Source: Vandiemenella viatica | Lineage: Eukaryota > Arthropoda > Insecta > Orthoptera > Morabidae | Reading direction: 5' to 3' | NCBI GenBank assembly: GCA_031002005.1 | Contig: CM061918.1 | Span: forward strand, 38,630,947 to 38,694,946 | Length of the DNA stretch: 64,000 nt | Part shown: one piece after another, positions 56,026 to 64,000 of the stretch | Layout: each line of letters starts with the position of its first letter | Numbering within the stretch: the stretch's first letter is position 1 | Made by a program: the position numbers and the translations under genes | Notes under the pieces: model-generated | Databases searched by the model: none | Told to the model about the DNA's origin: nothing | What the model saw: the letters and a program-made list of their open reading frames with translations, nothing else

Positions 56026-57030
56026 TGCAGCGTTCCACAGTACCTGACAGCAGCATACATGTTCCTGCCAAGATTTGGATGATTACATAATCCAAGCAAT
56101 TTCATTTAAAAGATGTATTTCTGGATGGGTTGGCTGTTTCATTTCTGTGAAGCGTAAAAATCAATTTTGGAATGCCTAGCCAAGAATTGTGGATGATCCA
56201 TGAAACTTACAATTGGTCATATATAAGGGAAGTACTTCTCAGAATGTGATAGGCATGAGAACAGTGGACTCAGTTCTTTGGCCAATCACAGGTTTTGACT
56301 TTCAGCTTGTAATAATTTTGATACGATTTTGTTCTACATCAACCAGTCTAGAAACAAGATATTGCAAAAGTTGCAATAGGAGAAAATGGGGAAGCCGGGC
56401 ATCGCGTGGGGGAACGAAAGTTAGCCAGCTCGGAGGCGATGCAGATGCTCAACTTCGGTGCTGACTTCGAGAACATTGAGTTTGGCATAGTGGCTGAACA
56501 CTCTGTTGTTTCATTCCTGCTGTGAGCAGGTGACCAGTCTTGGAGCCCCTGCAGAGGCAGACTGCTGGCTTGTCACCAAATGTGTCTCGAGTGCTTTGCA
56601 CCCCATCAGTGAGCGACTCGAGGAGGGGACAGCTGTCACCGTGGACTACACGAAGACAACACCTGCTGCCTCCGTTACAGACGCTGTTTGGGTAATATCA
56701 AATCATGTGAAGTGTTTACAACACTGACTCAATAGTCTGGAAACTACCTGTAAAGATATCTCATGTTCTATGTTCATTCAGTTCTTGTAATTATTTTCAA
56801 GTTTCACCTTTGTTTGAAGTAAATAAATTAATTATTCTCATAAAGTATTATGAGTGATCAGTAAATATTGTAATATTTGAGCTATGTTTTATTGTTTATG
56901 TTGTATATTTCGTTCATTTCCAGTTATTTTTCACAGTAATCCTGATATACAATGCGTCATGTTGATTGGTGGTTTAAAGATTTAAAAAAAGTTAATTAAA
57001 TTGAATACAGAAAAATGGATGTTAAAAATC
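56026..57030 (+). repeat. Duplicated block, copy 2
   Basis: Second copy of 50610-51610. A 73-codon frame at 56506-56727 contains TSLGAPAEADCWLVTKCVSS and TAVTVDYTKTTPAASVTDAV. It is preceded by a polypyrimidine/AG string (TTTCATTCCTGCTGTGAGCAG) and followed by G|GTAATA, so it has the outline of an exon. The homologous acceptor is lost in copy 1. I do not recognise the peptide. Confidence 0.75.
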
Positions 57031-57046
57031 TGAGCCAATAGATAAC

Positions 57047-57330
57047 TGTCCAGGAACAAGAAAAATTTCATCTTCCCTGTTGATAAGTGCGCATCTACCC
57101 TGAGCTGCAGTGACTGCAGAACTGGGTCCCTGAGACAGCTTTGTAATACTGGCACCTGTCTTCCACACTCCACACAACCCTGTACTCTTTGCTTGGCCTC
57201 TTATCAGAATCCATTTCCCTCATCACTCCTCAGAATCCTCGTGCACCCACTCTTCTTCCTGATATCAACAGGGCTAGCAATCCCAGGCACCTAAAGCAGC
57301 TGCCTAGTGAACACATGCCTCCAGAACATC
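57047..57330 (+). repeat. Penelope-like fragment, second copy of 47155-47480
   Basis: Collinear with 47155-47480: AACTGTCCAGGAACAAGAAA, GCACCTGTCTTCCACAC, ATCAGAATCCATTTCCCTCA and CACTCCTCAGAATCCTCGTG correspond to AACTGTCCAGAAACAAGAA, GCACCTGTCTTCAACC, ATCACAATCCATTTCCTTTG and CACTCCACGGAATCCTTGTG. The coding sense is lost in this copy. Confidence 0.6.
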
Positions 57331-57569
57331 CTTTCTCATACCCTTTGTACAGTTTACACTTCATCTTCTCCAGAAACTACTACTCTTACAACCCCCCAGT
57401 TTAGCAAATGCGGTACAGTTTCCAGTTTTGTGCACTTTGGGTTTATTATTTTCAACATATGCCCACCACTCCACACTCCTATCCTCCATTTTGATTTTTC
57501 CCCCAACCCGTGACATCAGCCTCTGAGCGTGCAGGTTGGCTCAATCCTCCATCATGTGGCAAACTTTTT

Positions 57570-57800
57570 TTCCTGCTGAAGAAGGTTCATAAACCCAAAA
57601 ATGCCAATGCTTAGTCTGTATACTTGTCTGTCCATGTTTTGATGCCATCTTGCTGTCAATTGTTGGAAGCAGTGGTTATTTTATTATCCTAATGTTTGGT
57701 TGTATATGTATTTTGGATAGGAGAATACCCACCGCTTACCAAAGTTGAGAGCTGGAGCAGGGACGAAACACAAATATACACACATGTATTCTCTCATATA
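57570..57800 (+). repeat. Penelope-like 3'-end motif and associated repeat
   Basis: CTGAAGAAGGTTCATAAACC (57576-57595) has the hammerhead-like first core CTGAAGA and a stem GGTT/AACC but a degraded second core (CAAAA). 57715-57800 (ATAGGAGAATACCCACCGCT, TACCAAAGTTGA, AAACACAAATATACACAC) matches 13365-13470 and, inverted, 12160-12245. Confidence 0.45.
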
Positions 57801-58257
57801 TATAATGATCTGATAAAAATATTGCTTATTTGTCTCTGGTTCCCTGCAACTTCCTTGTGTTTGATAAATAACGAATTTAATTTCTTTGTAATTGTTTGAA
57901 TACAAAACTAAAATTTCTTGGCCTTATATCTAGTTCTCACACTTGATTAGAATCAGCTGAAAAATTGTGTGTAGTCCATTGTTGTCACTGCACTACTTTT
58001 TTCCCCAGCTTTGGATAGCAAGGGTTTAGTTTATTTATCTGTGATGCAATTTATATTGCATTTTAGTGTTGTTCTCTTTAAATTTATTGGTTGTAAGTAT
58101 ATAGATATTTATCTTTTTTGGCATAAAATCTCAAAATATGTTTCAATGTATATTCCTATAAATAATTTGATAATGCCTTTAAAATGGGCAAAATATGGAC
58201 TAGCAGTATTGAACATATCCCTGATGTATGTAAGGCTGGAGGTTTTCTAGGCATTGA

Positions 58258-58338
58258 ATATGAATAAAATCTTCTTGGGTAACTAGCCGACATCAAAGAA
58301 CTAACTTGGCTCTTTACTCGAGAAGATTTTATTCATAT
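58258..58338. repeat. 18-bp inverted repeat with 45-base loop
   Basis: ATATGAATAAAATCTTCT (58258-58275) and its exact reverse complement (58321-58338). No target duplication or known element recognised. Confidence 0.6.
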
Positions 58339-58759
58339 CCTTGACGTATTATAAATGAAAAAAAATTTCTTCTTTTCAAGACCATATGCCAATTTCAGTC
58401 CTCGTCCTTTGTTGTTGTTTTTTCTTGTTTCAATATTGCTTTATTATTTCACTGTGTTTCCTCCTCCCCTCATCAGACTACTTTTCTTTCCTCTTCTGCC
58501 TTGAAATCCTTCATACTTAATACCTTCTTTCTAAAGATCTCTCTATCCATAATTTCATTTGCTCTTATATTATTTCTTTTAAAAACTTTCTCAACCTCTT
58601 GAATATAACTTGTTGATTTTTTCCCCATAGGTAAATGAATATCTTTTTTGTTATCATTCATTTTATAGATATGTCCATGATATTTTCTGTTCTGATATAT
58701 TTCCTTATTATTTCTTAATTTCCATAGTTCTGAGATGAAAAAATATTTTTTTCCTTCAG

Positions 58760-58881
58760 CATCAACTGTTCCTCGTTTGGAAGACGATGATCTGTCGAAT
58801 GTAATAACGAGCAGCACTGCAAGAAAAATTCTACAGTTCTCCAGTCAAAACATTAACTCTCTGAATTATCATCGTTTTATT
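58760..58881 (+). CDS. Unknown gene, fourth coding exon
   Basis: Acceptor TTTTTTTCCTTCAG before 58760. The first two bases complete an Ala codon with the G of exon 3. It encodes STVPRLEDDDLSNVITSSTA, then RKILQFSSQNINSLNYHRFI (residues 118-157), and ends in phase 0 before donor GTGAGT (58882). Composition is that of an ordinary folded or partly folded protein. An antisense open frame (58473-58817) overlaps but is explained by the pyrimidine-rich intron end. Confidence 0.72.
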
Positions 58882-59154
58882 GTGAGTAGTCAGTCATCCA
58901 TTTGAAATATTGGTGATAAACAGGTGTTATTTATAAGTTGGAATTTTATTACACATTACCAATTATAAGGGAGGAATAAAGAACACATTCAATTGATAAA
59001 AAAGTTGGGATTAGGATCAGGAAATAAAACGGCGGTGATTGCAGCAAGATAATGAAACTGTGTTTGAGACTGTACTGTTGAAGAATGAATTCTTAGGATA
59101 AGTCAATAAGGTTAAGACTAAAAAATCTGTTTGCATTTGGTACTCCCAACATCT

Positions 59155-59280
59155 TGAACGACTGATTCTGTTCTTTTCCCTCATCAGTCTCTAAGCAGGT
59201 TTGGTGCAGTCCACCCCTTACAATCTACTCCTCGATTATCTGCTTGATATGTTCTAATCTTTATGTTCCTCCACAACAGG
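59155..59280 (-). mobile_element. RTE LINE 3'-end fragment
   Basis: Inverted copy of the RTE C-terminal/3' region: CTCTAAGCAGGTTTGGTGCA, CCCTTACAATCTACTCCTCG, ATTATCTGCTTGATATGTTC and CTAATCTTTATGTTCCTCCA correspond to 31275-31400. Directly followed by the inverted repeat at 59281. Confidence 0.65.
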
Positions 59281-59461
59281 CCTAACAAGCTGGTAGTCTG
59301 ACTGGTAAAACATTCTTTCAAAATGAGCACAAGCCTCTAGAAAGAGCAAGTGTCAGGGCTGATCTGGAAAAGCAAAAATGTCCATAAAAAACTCCCTCTT
59401 TCCAGAGGCTTGTGCTCATTTTGAAAGAATGTTTTACCAGTCAGACTACCAGCTTGTTAGG
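59281..59461. repeat. Long inverted repeat, 66-bp arms, one mismatch
   Basis: Arms 59281-59346 (starting CCTAACAAGCTGGTAGTCTG) and 59396-59461 are reverse complements at 65 of 66 positions, with a 49-base spacer. Weaker similarity (ACAACAG) continues outwards. The transcript would fold into a near-perfect hairpin. It lies between an inverted and a direct RTE fragment. Confidence 0.9.
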
Positions 59462-59549
59462 TCTGTTGTAGTCTTATTGCAAAGAGGGTGTGTTGCCATC
59501 TGTCCATGAAACGTATAACTATGTGTGTCATACGTGTATTTTTGTTTGT

Positions 59550-60310
59550 GTAACAAACTACAATTTGCTGATGACATTGTCTTGCCAGCAGAACAGACTG
59601 AGGATATTGAGAAGTTACTGAATATTATTAAAAAAATACTGACGGAGGATTTTGGACTAAATATAAACCAAAGCAAGACATGATACCAAGAATATTAGAT
59701 TAAATATAAAAATAGGGTCAGATGTGATAAGGGAAGTTAGTGAATTTTGTTACTTAGGAAGTAAAATTACAACCAATGGCCGAAGCAGGAATGATATTAA
59801 AAGCAGAATAGCACTAGGAAAAAAAAGCCTTCATGAAAAAGAAAAATCTTTTAGTTTCAAATATTGATCTAGAACTCGGAACTTTTTTAAAACTCTATGT
59901 TTGGAGCACAGCACTTTGTGGCAGAAAGCATAGACTTTAGGAATACCAGAAAGAAGGGAAATTGAAGCATTTGAAATATGGTGCTATTGAAGGACGCTGA
60001 AAATTAAGTGGATGGATAAAGTACGAAATGAACGTGTTTTGGAAATGATGGGTAATGATAGAAGTTTGTGGAAGATGCTTACAGAAAGAAGAGACAGGAT
60101 GGTAGGTGATATTTTGAGGCATGCAGGATTGGTTAACTTATTAGTGGAGGGAACAGTCAAAGGTAAGAACTGCAGAGGAAGACAGACTTTAGAATATTTG
60201 AAACAGATAATTGAGGACATGGGTTGTAAGGGGTATGTTGAGATGAAAATGTTAGCACAAGATGGGATGCGATGGAGGACTGCATCAAGACAGTCAAGAG
60301 ACTGATGAAT
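59550..60310 (+). mobile_element. RTE LINE fragment, RT catalytic box to 3' end
   Basis: LQFADDIVLPAEQTEDIEKL (about 59560-59620) with the FADD box, then the thumb (REVSEFCYLGSKITTNGRSR in shifted frames, about 59725-59785), WMDKVRNERVLEMMGNDRSL (about 60010-60070), RRDRMVGDILRHAGL and the end AQDGMRWRTASRQSRD before TGA near 60303. A poly-T/A stretch follows. Same family as 31247-34690. The 3' end lies only about 100 bases upstream of the next host exon. Confidence 0.85.
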
Positions 60311-60422
60311 TTTATTTTTTTTAAAAAAATGGTATTACAAACTTGTGTTAAATAAACTTGTGTTACTATTTGATATGAAGTTTTTACTCTGAGACTCATT
60401 GAGATGTTGATATTCTTTTCAG

Positions 60423-60506
60423 GTGAAAACACCAATAAATGATAAAGAAGTTATAATTGCTTCTATTAATTCAGCCATTCATCCACTGAAAATTTATCCA
60501 TATTAT
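60423..60506 (+). CDS. Unknown gene, fifth coding exon
   Basis: Acceptor ATATTCTTTTCAG before 60423; phase 0 at both ends. Encodes VKTPINDKEVIIASINSAIH then PLKIYPYY (residues 158-185), donor GTAAGT at 60507. With the previous exons the open frame is 555 bases (185 codons) without a stop. I found no further exon before 64000, so the gene continues beyond the window or in an exon too small to see. Confidence 0.72.
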
Positions 60507-60512
60507 GTAAGT

Positions 60513-61680
60513 AGTCCACATGCTTTTAAAATGTTCAGAAAATTAATCTCAGCTGTTTTTCCATGTTTATTACTTAGTATGATGTAATTGAATTGTCAGT
60601 AGCCCTATTTTCCACATCCATATTCAATTGTTTTCTTGTCCTTGTCTAGATATTTGTCATTAATTTTTACATTTGGGTAGACGCTTGTGTATGTATGTTT
60701 GTGAGTCTCTCAGGGGGGAGGGGGGGGAGCTTAGGAAATAATCCCCCTGCTCCAACTACAATAGTATACATAGAGAATAGTATATCTGTAAATTATTTAT
60801 TTTGAAATTTCAGTGCATATCCAGATTTTAGTTTTTAGGCTCTGTGATAATTTCTATGATTGTGTGAGATGTGTATAAGCCAGATGGTATTAATGAGATT
60901 AAAATTATGCTTGATGTTTAGCTCACTAGTCTTGAATTCTTTACATGATTAGCTCTGTTTCAAGTTGTATTTGTCAGTACATTTGTTTCACAGTTTATCT
61001 GTGATAACGTGATGTAAAATTCAACAGTATATATTTTTAAGAAAAAATTATGAATAGCAATAATAGTTTTTATTACAATTGAACTAAGAAACATTATGGT
61101 AGCCAATGCTGCTGGATAATTCAAATTTCAGAATAATCAAAAGGATTGAAATTGTGGATCACTAACTTATTATGTATTCAAGAACCTGGAAGTTGTATAT
61201 TAGTTTTTATGTTTATATCTCTAACTATAAGTCTTACCATTTAACAGAAAATGAGATTACTACTACCGTCTTGGTAGAAAGTGCATTACAGCAGTTTTGT
61301 TTATTTTCATTGACAATATCCTCTGTAACATTGACGAGGTCCCTCAGGTGCTGATGAGAAATATCCACAAATCTTTAATACTCCCACTTCATTACTTGTT
61401 TTACTGGCCAATTTGCCCTCATCATCCCCAATTGCATTGCAAATGAGAAAGAAAAAAGTGAAGTCATTTTACAATAAGACTTTAATTGTCTACATCCACA
61501 CTCTGTAATTCACAGACAATTGTTGTCGGCAAAGGGTGCTTTACATGCTTCATTCCAATCCGTAACAGCATGAGAGTAGAAGGAATTCATATAGGCGTCA
61601 GTATGGCACCTTATTTCTCTGATCTTATCTATATTACTGTTACAATGAAAATAAATTAGTGAAAGAAGTATTTCTCACAA
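60513..61680. other. Intron of the unknown gene, nothing recognised
   Basis: AT-rich sequence with a poly-G tract at about 60713-60728; no transposon or exon recognised. Confidence 0.35.
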
Positions 61681-61830
61681 TCTATACTATTATAAGTCTG
61701 TAAGTAAGCTGCATGTGTCTCTTTATTTGAACGGGACCCGCGCAGAAACTAATGCAGCAATTTGGATGGTATTTTCAAATTTTTACAGCTAATTGTCCAA
61801 ATAAAAATCTGTGGAAATAGGTAATGACTT
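61681..61830 (+). mobile_element. Helitron-like 5' end
   Basis: TCTATACTATTATAAGTCTG directly after an A (61680), followed by TTTATTTGAACGGGACCCGC and AATTTGGATGGTATTTTCAA, is the well-known 5' terminal pattern of insect Helitrons (TCTATACTAATATTATAAA...GAACG..). Helitrons insert between A and T and have no inverted repeats. The right end was not found; S2 repeats at 62375 may be inside it. No Rep/helicase frame was seen. Confidence 0.6.
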
Positions 61831-62374
61831 ATGTGTTCTGAACGAAGGAGGAAATATTTAAATTCATTTCTAGATCGGTAATTATAATATACGTATTACA
61901 CTGTAGTTGAGATGTTCACTCCTTGCAGAAAAACTGACAGGATCATGTTTCGTTTCTTGACTTCAGCTATTTATCTAATCTGTTATCCGAAATTTAAAAC
62001 ATTAATATTAATGGAATATGTAACTCAAATGTATAAAGCGTCATTAATACATAATTTACTGTAAGCACAGTCGCTTTGATTATTATTAACATCTTTGACG
62101 GTTACAAACTTTTTCTCTGGTACGACATGTTTTTAAATTTTTGCTGAATGTCATACAATATTAATGAAAAACTGTAATGTGAGATATGGATGCAGAAATC
62201 AGTTTTTTCTCAAAGAAAGGTGCCTACAATAAACATTAACAGGTAACGGTACGTATTTCTTATGTGCAAATATTCTGTGAAAATATCGCAAAAGGAACAT
62301 GTGTAAAAATTTTGGCTGCTGTTCAAACCACAGCCGGTAGAATAAATTCTTTTTATTAAATAACCATTATACCC

Positions 62375-62560
62375 CTAATTACACCGCAATTTGATGATGC
62401 ATTTTTATATAATTCTATGAGACATTTCCAGATTTCGCTTAGTTCTGGAGATATAGTAGGTATCACATAGATTGTGTGGTTAGGTCGAAATGTGCCCTGT
62501 ATCAGAAGAAAAAATTCCGTGGCACTGCAATTTTATGATGTCTTCTTAAGGTTAGATATT
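62375..62560. repeat. S2 repeat, third location
   Basis: ACACCGCAATTTGATGATGC, CGCTTAGTTCTGGAGATATA, GGTTAGGTCGAAATGTGCCC and TCAGAAGAAAAAATTCCG match the S2 units at 28110-28580 and 30705-31110. A weaker second unit may continue to about 62760. Confidence 0.6.
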
Positions 62561-62799
62561 TTGACATTTTGCTTAGTTCTAGCCATACTGTGTGTCAAAG
62601 GTTTTGTTACTTTTTTAAAATGCGGCTAGGAGCTTTCTTATGCAGGAATACGAGACACTTAGTTTTAGAGATAAGTTATGTCAAAGGATTAGGAAGATGT
62701 GCGACCTGGACAAGAAGTAATATTTCCCTCTGTGCCTTGAATTTAGGAAAATTTTGAATTAAGATATTTAGAAACCTAGGTTAGATATCGAAAGATTTT

Positions 62800-64000
62800 G
62801 TTCATTACTTCCATATTATATTTGGTGTGAATAACATCATTGGATATGGTTGTTCTATAGTATTAATTCTGTGCCACATTGAAAAATAGCTGTCGCAACA
62901 GGTCTAGAATATGTTTCTTTTTACTTTTATATAGACTTTTCCTAAAGAAGTATGTATTAAAAAACAGGTATTGTAAGACGCAAGCTTGCAGTGGGGTTCT
63001 GCCTAAAGCTTGAATCTTAACTCTGACCGTGTGTAGCCTTGGATGTAACAGTTTTGGCTTAGATAGAATAATACGGCCGCCACATAGGTTTTTAACCAGA
63101 AAACTATGAAAAGGTAAAGTTCAATAAATAGTTTAATCGTCATTTGAATAATTATATTCTTCCAAATTTCACAAAGCCAAAAACTGTACAGGCAATCAGA
63201 CGAATTTTCCAAACAAATGTTTTACAAGTTCGATTAACTGGGCAAGCCAGACTTCACCCCAATAGTTCAATGAATTAAATCAAACTTTTAGTTGCAGAAA
63301 TTATACCAAAGTGGATCACACGCTCCCATTGTTCAAAAGTTTAGTTAATTTAGACAAACCCAAGGCCTCACTTGGAGAAACACTATTTTAACACGACATT
63401 ATGGTTAACTTGAATAAAACAAGTGGCATTATTCCAAAATAAAACTATCACTGATGTGCTTGATATAAAACTTTCCGGCCTACTGAGCTACATGTTATCG
63501 CGTTCGCAGATCCTGGCAGACTGGGGCCGAACAACTGCACGCTCCTGATTCTCAAATACTCCTAGCAACTGTTCTCACGCGAAGTGTGGGAACAAATCTT
63601 TTTCCTCTTTCACAAGGGTGGCTGGTGGGAAGCTCGTCAGATATCAAATCGCACATCAGAAGTCCTTACATTGGCTAATCTGACCTTGACAATAAAAATA
63701 ATCAATCTTTCTGAAAATTTTCCAATTGCTAGATCTTTAAATAAATGTTAACTTTACTTATCATGAAAATTATCCTAACTTTAATGCTTTAGCCAAAAAT
63801 AAATACTTTAGATATGACCTTTCCCACTCCAGGCGAATGCTGAAGAATGTTGAAATTGAAAAAATTGAAAATGCTATCATAAAAACTGTAAAACTGCTTT
63901 CTAACTTGAATAAACATAAAAACTAACTATAAAAATGAAATGTACTAATATTTTATCCAATCTAACTCGTGGTTCTGAGAGCAAAATTTGTCACGCAGTT
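62800..64000. other. End of window, no feature recognised
   Basis: AT-rich with a GC-richer patch at 63475-63600. The - strand frame 63003-63212 is unrecognised. No coding exon of the unknown gene was identified here. Confidence 0.35.

Noticed and set aside
58473..58817. 114-codon - strand frame rich in Lys/Glu/Asn
   Set aside because: It is antisense to a pyrimidine-rich intron end and to coding exon 4 of the unknown gene; the composition follows from that. Kept only as a weak alternative.

Overview
This window is nuclear DNA from an animal, most likely an arthropod and plausibly a hemimetabolous insect. It is AT-rich, has long introns with canonical GT..AG borders, and contains a C-terminal Sprint/RIN-type gene end. 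It is packed with insect-type transposons: Jockey-like and RTE/BovB-like LINEs, Penelope-like elements, Tc1/mariner, Tigger/pogo-like, hAT, Harbinger and Helitron pieces. No bacterial, viral or organellar gene organisation is visible. The species is inferred only to this level.

Two host genes, both on the + strand, can be supported. (1) At 10140-13775, three phase-compatible exons encode the end of a VPS9 domain and a Ras-association domain ending in a stop codon: the 3' end of a Ras and Rab interactor (Drosophila sprint) homologue. An AT-rich probable 3' UTR runs to about 16.3 kb. (2) At 41194-60506, five exons with perfectly compatible phases and good splice sites encode the first 185 residues of a protein I do not recognise. 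It starts at 41211 behind an in-frame stop and is still open at the end of the last exon seen. Its introns are 1.5 to 10.6 kb and hold most of the Penelope-like material.

The rest is mobile and repetitive DNA. 1-4.3 kb: Jockey-like LINE end, a Tc1/mariner derivative with perfect 115-bp inverted repeats, and a copy of an abundant LINE called 'LINE-A' here. 4451-5450: a 1000-N assembly gap. 6-10 kb: a truncated Tc1-like element, a decayed 1.3-kb mariner and a possible hAT-like element. 18-19 kb: two hAT-type MITEs and a THAP-domain fragment. 20.3-22.1 kb: two LINE-A copies. 22.25-23.58 kb: a satellite array with alternating A/B units ending at a Helitron-like 3' terminus. 24.2-27.9 kb: a LINE-A copy split by a 2.87-kb Tigger/pogo-like element. 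31.2-34.7 kb: a nearly complete but frame-broken RTE LINE. 35.3-37.5 kb: two LINE-A copies in opposite orientation. 37.6-38.8 kb: a Harbinger-type element. 43-60 kb: Penelope-like fragments with hammerhead-ribozyme-like motifs, a mariner, a ~1-kb duplicated block, a tRNA-type SINE, opposed RTE fragments and a 66-bp inverted repeat. 61.7 kb onward: a Helitron-like 5' end.

Nearly all transposon reading frames are broken, so most of these elements are relics. The best-preserved ones (perfect repeats or exact target duplications) are at 1517-2116, 18489-18950, 24401-27268, 30144-30412 and 37580-38834.
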